Positions 1 through 7,600 of a stretch of DNA of 14,601 nucleotides are shown here, in pieces. The stretch's first letter is position 1; every line of letters begins with the position of its first letter. The notes below the pieces were generated by a model. It worked only from the letters and a program-made list of their open reading frames with translations, had not been told where the DNA came from and did not search any database. This DNA comes from JAJPJX01 sp964568355 (GTDB lineage Bacteria; Acidobacteriota; Terriglobia; Bryobacterales; Bryobacteraceae). A program made the position numbers and the translations under genes. Location of the stretch: NCBI GenBank assembly GCA_964568355.1, contig CAZMRK010000581.1:1-14601 (forward strand), given 5' to 3'.

Positions 1-1
1 G

Positions 2-841
2 TTCCTGATTCGCGATCAGACCGCATTGGGACGGTTCCGGCCGGAAACGGCAGAGCAGGCCCTGCGCCTGTTTCCGCAAGACAGCGAGCTCGGCTACACC
101 ATCGGTCTCGCCTGCCTGGAGCGCATCCGCGAGATCGCACGAGCGGCCAACGAAGCCGGACCCGATTCGCCGGCTTTCCTGTGGCTGAGCTTGCGCCGCG
201 CGGAAGAGCGCCGGCAGGCCGATGCCGTCGCCAGGTACCGCCAACGAACAGCGCGGTCTGACGAGCCGGAACTGATCCAGGAGTACGACCGGTTGGCCGG
301 GTTGCTGAAGCACTCCTTCGATCACGTGCTGGAGCGCGACCCGGAATCGGCCGCGGCGCACGGCATCCGGGGGTATCTGCACGAATCGCACAACGAGGTG
401 GACGAGGCGCTGGCGGAGTACCGCCTGGCGGGCGACCATTTCGCGGCGGGCCGTCTGCTGGCGCAGAATGTCCGGCTGAAGGAAGCGGAGACGGAACTGG
501 AGGCCGCGCTGGCCGAAAATCCCCAGAATGACCGGGCCAGAGCAGATTTGGGCCGGCTCTACCTCCAGGAGGATCTGCCTGCCAAAGCACTGGCTATTCT
601 GCGGCAGATCGCGCGGAAATACCCCGGGGATGCTTACGCCTGGGCGGACCTGGGCAAGGCCGAAGCGCGGCTAGGATCGGCGAAGGAAGCGGTGCAATCG
701 CTGCAGAAAGCACTGGAGCTCGACCCCTCGTTGAACCAAATCCATTACCAGTTGGGTATGCTGTATCGACAGCAGGGCAATGAGAGCCTTGCCCGGGAAG
801 AACTGCAAAGGTTTCGGACGAATCGGAAATCCAGTCCCTGA
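2..841 (+). CDS. TPR-repeat protein, 5' end cut by window edge
   Basis: The frame is open from base 2 with no stop or convincing start, so the gene most likely begins outside the window. A TTG at 26 is in frame, but the reading frame continues upstream of it. The visible 279 residues are helical. From about position 310 to 830 they show at least four tetratricopeptide-type units, each with the alternating small/aromatic pattern and a closing proline (LERDP, AENPQN, KYPGD, ELDPS). TPR arrays are protein-protein interaction scaffolds; no catalytic motif is visible. The last units (ADLGRLY, ADLGKAEARLG, YQLGMLY) are close to the TPR consensus. The stop is 10 nt before the next gene, suggesting co-transcription with the ABM-fold, ThuA and SDR genes. 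Acidobacterial TPR proteins of this kind often carry another domain at the N-terminus, which cannot be judged here. Confidence 0.85.
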   Translation, partial: FLIRDQTALGRFRPETAEQALRLFPQDSELGYTIGLACLERIREIARAANEAGPDSPAFLWLSLRRAEERRQADAVARYRQRTARSDEPELIQEYDRLAGLLKHSFDHVLERDPESAAAHGIRGYLHESHNEVDEALAEYRLAGDHFAAGRLLAQNVRLKEAETELEAALAENPQNDRARADLGRLYLQEDLPAKALAILRQIARKYPGDAYAWADLGKAEARLGSAKEAVQSLQKALELDPSLNQIHYQLGMLYRQQGNESLAREELQRFRTNRKSSP

Positions 842-846
842 GGGAG
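842..846 (+). promoter_or_regulatory. Ribosome binding site that decides the start of the ABM-fold gene
   Basis: GGGAG lies 5 nt before the ATG at 852. It supports this start over the longer in-frame ATG at 780, which lies inside the TPR gene and would bury the Tat motif 24 residues into the protein. Confidence 0.6.
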
Positions 847-851
847 ACGAA

Positions 852-1244
852 ATGCAACGTAGAGCATATCTGAAGACACTCATGATGGGAGCATGCGCCG
901 CGGCCACCGGCGCTGAAACCAAATCCCATCATCGAATCCAGTTACATGTCGACCTGGCCGTCGACCCCGCGAAAGAGCAGGAAATGCTCCGCAACTTCCA
1001 CACCATCTTTCGTCCCGCCGCGGCGAAGCAGCCGGGCTTCGTGGACGTCAAGATGCTGAAGCTCCGCTCGACCCTGGCGGGCAGCGCGCCGGCCGGATCC
1101 AACTACCGCTTCGAATTGACGTTCGAAAGCGAAGAGCAGCGCAAGGCGTGGGTGGCCACCGCTACGCATCAGAAGGTGTGGCCGACCATCGAGAAGACGC
1201 TTACTTCCACCAATTACAACGTCATTCTGTACGACGAAGCCTGA
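852..1244 (+). CDS. Tat-exported antibiotic biosynthesis monooxygenase (ABM)-like small protein
   Basis: The protein has 130 residues. The N-terminus has a twin-arginine motif (RRAYLK, residues 3-8) followed by a short hydrophobic, alanine-rich stretch, so Tat export is likely. Cys14 after MGA loosely resembles a lipobox but does not match it well. Residues 28-128 alternate as expected for a ferredoxin-like dimeric alpha/beta-barrel: a first strand (IQLHVDLAV), a helix (KEQEMLRNFHTIF), a second strand around PGFVDVKML, a third strand YRFELTFES, a helix EEQRKAWVAT and a last strand YNVILYDEA. This is the pattern of the ABM/Dabb group, which includes small oxygenases and many proteins of unknown role. 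Substrate cannot be predicted. It lies between the TPR gene (10 nt) and the ThuA gene (16 nt) and is probably co-transcribed with them. An exported ABM-fold protein is less usual than the cytosolic form. Confidence 0.75.
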   Translation: MQRRAYLKTLMMGACAAATGAETKSHHRIQLHVDLAVDPAKEQEMLRNFHTIFRPAAAKQPGFVDVKMLKLRSTLAGSAPAGSNYRFELTFESEEQRKAWVATATHQKVWPTIEKTLTSTNYNVILYDEA

Positions 1245-1260
1245 GAGGAACGGTGATCCG

Positions 1261-2109
1261 ATGAAACCGGCAAACAATCGAATTTCGCGTAGAGGCCTTA
1301 TGACCGGTGCCGGCGCTACCGCCGGTGCGGGACTGCTGAGCCTGGCCGCAGGCCAGACCAGCGGCAGCGGGCAGCCACGGGCGCTGGCCCTGGTGGGCGA
1401 CCGCTACCACAATCCGGACTACATCCGCGTCAGCCTGGACAAGATCTTCCAGGAGATCCATGTCCCTATCGACTATACGATTCTTTATGACCGCCTCTCG
1501 CGCGAGATGCTGAAGGGCTATCAATTGCTGCTGATCTCGCGCGACGGCATGATCTGGCCCAATGGATACCTGGGACCCGATGCCTATACCGCTTATGCGC
1601 ACGGCCTGGAGAATCCGGACGATTTTCCGCCTGCCAAGCCCCAGTCCTGGATGACCGAGGAGCAGGGAGCGGCCATCAAGGAATTCGTCCAGGCCGGTAA
1701 CGGCTTCTACGCCATGCACAACAGCAGCCACATCTCGCTCTCCTCGAAGAACTTTCGCGATGTGATGGGCGGCGCCTATATCGGGCACCCCGCGCTGCGG
1801 CCGTTCAAGGTGCGTCCGGTGGACCGCGAACATCCGATTACGCGGGGCATCGAAGAATTCATCGTCAACGACGAGCAGCACTACGTCACCTACGACAAGG
1901 ACCACAAGCACATCATCCTCGAATCCGAGAACATCGACGGCCTGAACTTCGACAAGCATGGCCGGAAGGCTGTCGCCGGCTGGGCCTACGATTACGGTAA
2001 GGGGCGCGTGGTTTTCACAGCCGTAGGGCACACCAATCACGCCATGTGGGTGCCCGGGCACTACGAACTGCAAAAGCGTGCCATTCAGTGGCTGTTGCGC
2101 CGGATCTGA
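1261..2109 (+). CDS. Tat-exported ThuA-domain protein
   Basis: The protein has 282 residues. A twin-arginine leader (SRRGLMTG, residues 9-16) is followed by an Ala/Gly-rich hydrophobic stretch to about residue 31, so it is probably exported by Tat. The rest matches the ThuA fold (Pfam ThuA, class I glutamine-amidotransferase-like): an opening strand ALALVGD (41-47), the central helix-strand AAIKEFVQAGNGFYAMHNSSH (137-157), the HPITRGI turn (191-197), the NDEQHY motif (203-208) and the GKGRVVFTAVGHT motif (246-258) near the C-terminus. ThuA was named from trehalose utilisation, but most members have no proven reaction; in Acidobacteria and Planctomycetes they accompany sugar-processing genes. 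AGAGGA at 1244-1249 lies 11 nt before the ATG. The following SDR gene starts 27 nt after the stop. The family call is firm; the function is not. Confidence 0.88.
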   Translation: MKPANNRISRRGLMTGAGATAGAGLLSLAAGQTSGSGQPRALALVGDRYHNPDYIRVSLDKIFQEIHVPIDYTILYDRLSREMLKGYQLLLISRDGMIWPNGYLGPDAYTAYAHGLENPDDFPPAKPQSWMTEEQGAAIKEFVQAGNGFYAMHNSSHISLSSKNFRDVMGGAYIGHPALRPFKVRPVDREHPITRGIEEFIVNDEQHYVTYDKDHKHIILESENIDGLNFDKHGRKAVAGWAYDYGKGRVVFTAVGHTNHAMWVPGHYELQKRAIQWLLRRI

Positions 2110-2136
2110 AAAAAGGAACTCCGGTCCGTTGAAACT

Positions 2137-2895
2137 ATGTCCATCGAGAACAAAATCGCGATTGTGACCGGAGGCGCTTCGGGGATCGGTAAAGGCATCG
2201 TCGAGCTGTTCGCCGAATCCGGCGCCTCGGTCGCAATCTTCGATATCCATGGAGCCGAGGCCCGCCGAGTCGCTGCTTCCCTGTCGGACCGCCACCGGGT
2301 CATGGCCATGGAGGGGGACGTTTCCAACGAGCAGCAGGTGCAGGCTGCCGTGGAGCAAACCGTCACACAGTGGGGCGGCCTGGACATCCTGGTCAACAAT
2401 GCCGGGATCGAGGTGACCGGAACCGTCACCGAGCTTACGGCCGAGCAGTGGGACCGGCAGTTGAGCGTCAACCTGAAGAGCGCGTTTCTGTTTTCGCGCC
2501 ACGCGATCCCCCGCATGCGCCGCGGCGGAGCGATTGTGAATATCTCCTCGGTCCACGCCTTCGTTTCCTATGCCGGCTGCGCCGCTTACGATGCGTCCAA
2601 GGCCGGACTGATCGGGCTGACGCGGACCATGGCGCTCGACCACGGGCGCGACGGCATCCGCGTCAACGCGATCTGTCCCGGCTACATCCAGACGCCCCTG
2701 ATGGACCACTGGCTGGCGGGCCTGGAGAACGCGGAAGAGACCATGCGGCAGGTGATGAGCTGCCATCCTCTCGGGCGCATCGGCACACCTCGCGACATCG
2801 CGCAGGCCTGCCTCTTCCTGGCCTCCGATGCCGCATCGTTCATCACCGGCACATTCCTGGTGGTGGATGGGGCAATGACGGCGGGGGGTCATTAG
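2137..2895 (+). CDS. Short-chain dehydrogenase/reductase (classical SDR, NAD-type)
   Basis: The protein has 252 residues, the normal length for a classical SDR oxidoreductase. The cofactor-binding motif is TGGASGIG (11-18), the structural motif is NNAG (87-90), and the catalytic set is Asn112, Ser138, Tyr151 and Lys155 (YDASK). The PG motif (181-182) and the C-terminal LVVDGAMTAGG (241-251) are also typical. Asp36 at the end of the second strand favours NAD(H) over NADP(H). This general form covers sugar, alcohol and 3-oxoacyl substrates, so the substrate cannot be read from sequence. The only nearby Shine-Dalgarno-like run (AAGGAA, 2113-2118) is 18 nt from the ATG, further than usual, and no in-frame start exists nearer to it. 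It is the last gene of the plus-strand group and converges with the FAH hydrolase, which could act on a related pathway. Confidence 0.93.
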   Translation: MSIENKIAIVTGGASGIGKGIVELFAESGASVAIFDIHGAEARRVAASLSDRHRVMAMEGDVSNEQQVQAAVEQTVTQWGGLDILVNNAGIEVTGTVTELTAEQWDRQLSVNLKSAFLFSRHAIPRMRRGGAIVNISSVHAFVSYAGCAAYDASKAGLIGLTRTMALDHGRDGIRVNAICPGYIQTPLMDHWLAGLENAEETMRQVMSCHPLGRIGTPRDIAQACLFLASDAASFITGTFLVVDGAMTAGGH

Positions 2896-2954
2896 GAGAG
2901 CGGCTACTTCTAGCGCTATGGCCGGGTGATGGGGTTCGTCCGCTTGCTGGCACG

Positions 2955-2982
2955 CGCGGTTCCGTTCCGCCACTGAACCGCG
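2955..2982. repeat. Perfect inverted repeat between convergent SDR and FAH genes
   Basis: CGCGGTTC (2955-2962) and GAACCGCG (2975-2982) are exact reverse complements with a 12-nt loop, so an 8-bp hairpin can form on either strand. No T-tract follows on either side, so it is not a standard intrinsic terminator, but its place between two convergent stops suggests a role at the 3' ends. The right arm is shared with the neighbouring 20-bp repeat, so the two structures exclude each other. Confidence 0.6.
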
Positions 2983-2999
2983 ACCGCAAGGGAGCGGAC
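2976..2999 (-). repeat. Copy 1 of a REP-like intergenic repeat
   Basis: The 20-bp core CCGCGACCGCAAGGGAGCGG (2978-2997 on the plus strand) matches the core at 7935-7954 at 18 of 20 positions. The core ends pair (CCGC with GCGG). Relative to the minus strand it lies about 18 nt after the stop of the FAH gene; the second copy is likewise just downstream of a minus-strand stop. The remaining bases of this 119-bp gap (2896-3014) contain only the inverted repeat listed separately. Confidence 0.6.
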
Positions 3000-3014
3000 T
3001 TCACTGCCACAGTA

Positions 3015-3896
3015 CTAATTCCCTGTGGCCCGCACCCGGTTGGTCAGCCGCCCGATGCCGCCGATCTCGCAGACCACCTCGTCCCCGTCGCCCAGGACGC
3101 TGCTGCCGGAGCCTAAGCCGGCGCCGGCCGGGGTGCCCGTGGCGATCAGGTCGCCCGGCTCCAGAGTCGTGATCGAAGAGGCATACGCGATCGCCTCCGG
3201 GATGCGGAACAGCATGTCCGCGGTTGTGCCTTCCTGGCGCAGTTCTCCGTTTACCCACAGGCGGATCGAAAGGTCGTGCGGGTCGGCAATTTCCTCGGCC
3301 GTGACGATCCAGGGGCCGCACGGAGCGAACCCGTCGAACCACTTGCCGCCCAGCCAGTCGAAAAATTTGTCGTACTCGCGCAGACGCCGGCCAGCCAGGT
3401 TCGCGTTCAGCTTTCGTTCGGATACATCATTGATCACCGTATAGCCGAAAACGTGGCGCAGCGCGTCGGCGGGGCGAATGTGGCGTCCACGCTGCCCGAT
3501 CACGACGCACAATTCGGCTTCCCATCCCACCGCCACGTTGTTGGATCCGATCGGAATCTCGGCCGTGGCGCCGCTGAGGCAGGTGGCTGGCTTCAGAAAA
3601 TACTGTGGCGTGAGAATGTCGCTTTCCTGGGGCCGCTCCATGCCGCCCTCGGCGATATGCGCGGCGTAGTTCCCCGCCAGGCAAAGCAGTTTTCCGGGAT
3701 TCCCGACCGGCGGCAGCAGATCCTCCTCCCGCAACTCGATTGTTTCCGAGCGGGGAATCTCCGCGATGCCGCCGCGAGCGATCAGCGTACGCAGATCCGC
3801 ACCATCGGCGAACAACTCCAGGCGGCGCGCGCCTTCGCTCTCGCGCACCACGCCGGAACGGAGGCTTCCTCCTTTTTTGACTGTAGCAATTCGCAT
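3015..3896 (-). CDS. Fumarylacetoacetate hydrolase (FAH) family protein
   Basis: The protein has 293 residues: an N-terminal cap (about 1-65) and the FAH catalytic fold (about 68-290). The lid motif GNYAAHIAE supplies His80 and Glu83, spaced as in the His-x-x-Glu dyad of FAHD1-type hydrolases. The metal site is Glu126 and Glu128 (WEAEL) with Asp157 (INDVSER). Lys102 (FLKP), Lys185 (GKWFDGF) and the GTPAG loop (254-258) complete the active-site set. The family cleaves or decarboxylates diketo acids, using Mg2+ or Mn2+; candidates include acylpyruvate hydrolase, 2-hydroxyhepta-2,4-diene-1,7-dioate isomerase and 2,4-diketo-3-deoxy-sugar-acid hydrolase. All key residues are present, so it is probably active, but the substrate is open. 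It follows the DUF218 gene by 46 nt on the same strand and has no strong ribosome binding site. Confidence 0.9.
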   Translation of the reverse strand: MRIATVKKGGSLRSGVVRESEGARRLELFADGADLRTLIARGGIAEIPRSETIELREEDLLPPVGNPGKLLCLAGNYAAHIAEGGMERPQESDILTPQYFLKPATCLSGATAEIPIGSNNVAVGWEAELCVVIGQRGRHIRPADALRHVFGYTVINDVSERKLNANLAGRRLREYDKFFDWLGGKWFDGFAPCGPWIVTAEEIADPHDLSIRLWVNGELRQEGTTADMLFRIPEAIAYASSITTLEPGDLIATGTPAGAGLGSGSSVLGDGDEVVCEIGGIGRLTNRVRATGN

Positions 3897-3942
3897 TTGA
3901 TTCTATTGTCGTTCAGGTGCGCCTGGTTTGGGGACGCCCATC

Positions 3943-4662
3943 TCAATAGCTTTCCAGAATCGCCCCGCCGGCCTGTTCGTCCCGCCCGCCCTCCGCATAG
4001 CCGCTTACGGCATACGCGCGATGTTCGCTAAACAGCCAGTCGTGCAGTTCGGCCAGGGTGCGGATGCGCGCTTCGAGCGCGGGGAGCGCCGCCATTCGCT
4101 CGCTCTCTTTCCGCCGGCGTGCCTCGAGCGCCGCGGCGCTCAGACCGGTATCGGCGGTCGCCTCAAAGCGAAGGACGAAATCTCCACCGGGGCCTTCCAG
4201 GCCATAGACCCAGCGAAAGACCGCCTCGGCGCGCGGCATATGGAAGGCGGACGTGATGGTCAACAGCCTCCGCAGCCCGCGCGGTGCGGCGTGCATCACG
4301 CGCGAGAAATAGGCGTTGCCGATCGTATCGAGCGAGCAGGTTTCCGGCAGGATCTTTCGCGCATCAGCGCCGCGCGCCGCCAGGTAGCGCGCCGAGGCCA
4401 CGGACTCCAGCACCGGATAGCCGCGGCTATCGAGCGGCGGCGGCTTATGCGGGGTGCCGGCGCTGAGCGGCATCAGATAGGCGCCCTCGGCGCGGACGAT
4501 CGCCAGGTCCAGGCGGCTTCGCACCCAAGGCGCCGGAGAGCCGCCCGGGTCGAGACCTCCTCCGGGGATCAGGATCGCATCGTAGCGGTGGATAAGCTCT
4601 GTTTTCGAGCTGCGCGCAAAAAAAAGCGCCCCCGGAAGATCCGAAGGGCGCTCGTTTGCCAA
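3943..4662 (-). CDS. DUF218/YdcF-like protein; start uncertain
   Basis: The frame gives 239 residues from a TTG at 4660-4662. The DUF218 domain begins at YDAILIPGGG (27-36) and shows the family motifs SAGTPHKPPPLDSRGYP (67-83), LESVASARYLAARGAD (85-100), ETCSLDTIGNAYFS (107-120) and TSAFHMPR (137-144). The fold binds nucleotides or related ligands in E. coli YdcF, and SanA/ElyC relatives affect the envelope, but the reaction is unknown. No membrane segment is predicted, and residues 175-205 are charged and helical. The start is a problem: the TTG lies 9 nt after the receptor gene's stop, and codons 4-13 coincide with a strong intrinsic terminator. No ATG, GTG or other TTG occurs in frame between the terminator and the domain. 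It is probably co-transcribed with the FAH gene downstream. Confidence 0.8.
   Translation of the reverse strand: MANERPSDLPGALFFARSSKTELIHRYDAILIPGGGLDPGGSPAPWVRSRLDLAIVRAEGAYLMPLSAGTPHKPPPLDSRGYPVLESVASARYLAARGADARKILPETCSLDTIGNAYFSRVMHAAPRGLRRLLTITSAFHMPRAEAVFRWVYGLEGPGGDFVLRFEATADTGLSAAALEARRRKESERMAALPALEARIRTLAELHDWLFSEHRAYAVSGYAEGGRDEQAGGAILESY
4618..4652 (-). terminator. Intrinsic terminator after the TonB-dependent receptor gene
   Basis: On the minus strand AGCGCCC pairs with GGGCGCT (arms at 4646-4652 and 4625-4631, 7 bp). A further 4-bp stem inside the loop (CGGA/TCCG, at 4633-4636 and 4640-4643) is separated by a small internal loop. Eight T residues follow at once (4618-4625). 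The hairpin starts 19 nt after the receptor stop codon. Form and place are those of a textbook rho-independent terminator. It overlaps the only possible N-terminal codons of the DUF218 gene. Confidence 0.88.
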
Positions 4663-4671
4663 ACCGCAGAC

Positions 4672-7600
4672 TTACCAGATGAATCGCAAGCCGATCTGCA
4701 GCCGGCGGGCGTTCGTCCCGTCCGGGAATCCCTGCGACTGGTTGCCGACGCCATAGCCGGATGCGGGAGTGAGAACGTTCCCACTGACTGTATAAGCGCG
4801 GGTCGCAACCGCCGTGTAGTAACGGTGATTGAAGACGTTGAACGCATCAAAGGTGAACATCGCCTTGTACCGTTCGGTGATCGGGAAATATTTGGTCAGG
4901 CGCGCATCGATCCTGGCGACCTGATCGACGTCCAGACTGTTAAGAGGGAAAAAAGGCACGCGCCCTGCCGGACCACTGCTGCTTCCGTATCCATTCAAGG
5001 TGCCGGTGAAAGCCGCGTTGTAACCGGTTGGAGCCGGCGCCGATGAGATCTGGACAGTGGGGGTGGCGGGCGGTGCCGAGGAGAACGTCCCCAGCAGCGA
5101 AAGCTGCCAGCTATTCACCAGGTACCTGGCCCACGGATTGGTGCTGCGCGTGAAGGTCGGCGACCACACACCACTTAACGTCAGGCGGTGGCGCACGTCC
5201 AGTGAGGAACTGCCTTTCTCCGCCCGGTAGTCGCCCGGGGAATAACTCTGCGGCCCGCCGCTGGCGAAGATGTTGGGAGTCCCCGCATTTCCCTGACCCT
5301 CATCGATCGCATGCGACCACGTGTAGGACAGAGACCCTGTGAAGCCGCTGGAAAGGCGCTTGTTTAGCTGCACCGCCAGGCCGTTGTACCAGCTATTCAG
5401 CCCCGCGTCGATGATATTGATGCGAGCATAGCGCGGATCCACGCGGTTCTGCCGTACATAGACCGGTGTGCTGTAAGTCCCTACCTGGTTCCCGCCGGCA
5501 TCGTTGATGCGGTAAGTGATCGTGGGACCCGGAGCACCGATGTTGATGTCATTGACCGAAGTCAGGTGCAAGCCGCGGCTCCAGATATAGGAGACCGTTA
5601 ACCCCAGGGTGCGGGTCAGTTCCCGCTCGATGGCGATGTCGCCTTGCTCGGTGTAGGGCGTCCGGAAGTCCTTGGATGCGATGTTGAGGCTCACCGATCC
5701 CACCGGCGGATTGTAGGCATCGCTATTCGGCAGCACGTTGGGGAATACGGGTCCGGCTGCCTTATCGCCGGCATTGCTGGAATTGAGCGTAATCGATTTC
5801 TGATAGAGGCCGTTGCCCAGCAGGAAAGTGTTGACCAGTCCGCCGGGATAGCGCCCGTAGAAAATCCCGTAGCCGGCGCGAATCACGGTCTTGTTCTGGT
5901 TGTCCAGGGCATAGGCAAACCCGATGCGCGGCGCGAACTGTTTGTTGTAGGTCGGAATGCGTCCCGTGGCCGGATAGTCGGGATTGACCAGAGTCGGCTG
6001 CGGCAGAGACGTGTAATCGTAGCGCAGGCCCAGGTTCAACATGAAGCGTGAGGTGATCTTATATTGATCCTGCACGAAGAAGCTGTAGTCGTTCATGTAA
6101 AAATCGACCACCGGGTTGCCGATGGTCTGGGTGAACGTCGACCAGTCCTTGCTGCCCGCAGTGTTCCCGCTCAAATTGAGGGCCAGGGCCGTGAAGCTCG
6201 GGAAGAGGTAGGTGCCCGTGCGGTTGAACAGAAGATTGGTGTAATCTTCGGTCCGCATGAAGTCGAAGCCGAACTTCAGCGTGTGCTTGTCTTTGGTCCA
6301 GGTCAGCGTATCCGAGTACTGGAAGCGGTTCTCGCTGGGGTTGGTGCGAGGATAATCCGTCGCCGTGCCCAGGTTGTTCTGGCCCGTGATGTTGATTCCC
6401 AGGAAACCGATCCCCGGGATCGCCAGCGCGTCGTTGGGATAGTCGAACTGTTTGTCTTTGAACCAGCCGAAGCGGAATTCGTTCACCATGCTGGTGGTCG
6501 GAATGGCCGTCCAGGTGAAGCGTCCGTACTTGGAGCGCACCGACGAATTTACGTTGTTGCCCACGCCGTTGCCGTTGCTCAACACGGCCTGGGTCTGCAA
6601 ACCATTGGGAGAGACCCAGCGCATCAAGTTGAGGCTGAAGCTGAAAGAATTCCGTTCGGTGGGGCGCCAGTCGATCTTGCCGAAACCCAGGTCCTGATTG
6701 GCTTTTCGCGGTACCGTCTGAAACTGGCGGTCCAGGAAGTGGATGGCCGTGTCACACTGTGCCGCCGTGGCCGGCGCAGCGCAGGTGCCGATGAACTTAC
6801 CGCTGGTATCGAATAGCGGATTGCCAGGCGTGCTAATCGATGCAATCAACGGAAAATCCCGACGCATCGCTTCGTAGTTGAAAAAGTAGAACAGCTTGTC
6901 CTTGATGATCTTGCCGCCGGCGCTGACGCCCACCTGGTTGCGCGTCTCCTGCGGGTTGATGGTTGCGAAGGTATCTTTTGCGTTGAAGTCCTGATTGCGG
7001 AAGAACCAGTAGCCCGTGCCGTGAAAATCGTTGCTGCCGCTGCGGGTCACCGTATTGACCACCCCGCCCGTGGCGCGTCCGAATTCGGCGGAATAGTTGT
7101 TGGAGACCACCTGGAACTCCTGCACCGCATCCTGCGAAATCTGCGAAGAGATGCGCGTGCGGCCCGCGTTCTCGTTGTAGTACGACTCGGTGGTGTCGTT
7201 CCCATCGGTGAGGAAGGAATTTCCGCCCGCCACTCCGCGGAACGAGATCAACCCGAACGTCCCGTCCGGCACCACCGCCGGCGAGAGCAGCACAAATGAG
7301 TCCACACGCCTGCCGTTAATCGGCAGATCCAGAATCTGCGTGGAGTTGATCACCTGGGAAACGTCGGTCTTGGTGGAGTCGACCAGCGGAGCGGCAGCCA
7401 GAACATCCACTTGCGTGGTGGTGCCTGCGACCGCCAGCACGACTTCCAGATTCACATTCTGCCCTACCAATACCTCAATATCCTTGGCGTCATACTGATT
7501 GAAGCCTTGTTTCGTAACACTGATCGTGTATCCTGCGGCAGGCACCAGGGACGGGGCCGTAAACACGCCCGCATCCGTAGTACTCAAAGTACGCTTGATG

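Noticed and set aside
1222..2973. 583-residue open frame on the minus strand opposite ThuA and SDR
   Set aside because: It is antisense to two well-supported genes, has no recognisable domain, and long shadow frames are expected in GC-rich DNA.
3860..3878. GGAGG-CTT-CCTCC followed by six Ts on the plus strand, resembling a small terminator
   Set aside because: It lies within the first codons of the FAH gene in antisense, the stem has only 5 bp, and no plus-strand gene ends nearby. On the coding strand it is simply AAAAAAGGAGG inside codons 7-10.
3928..5046. 372-residue plus-strand frame across the DUF218 gene and the receptor 3' end
   Set aside because: It is antisense to two supported genes and to the terminator and has no domain.
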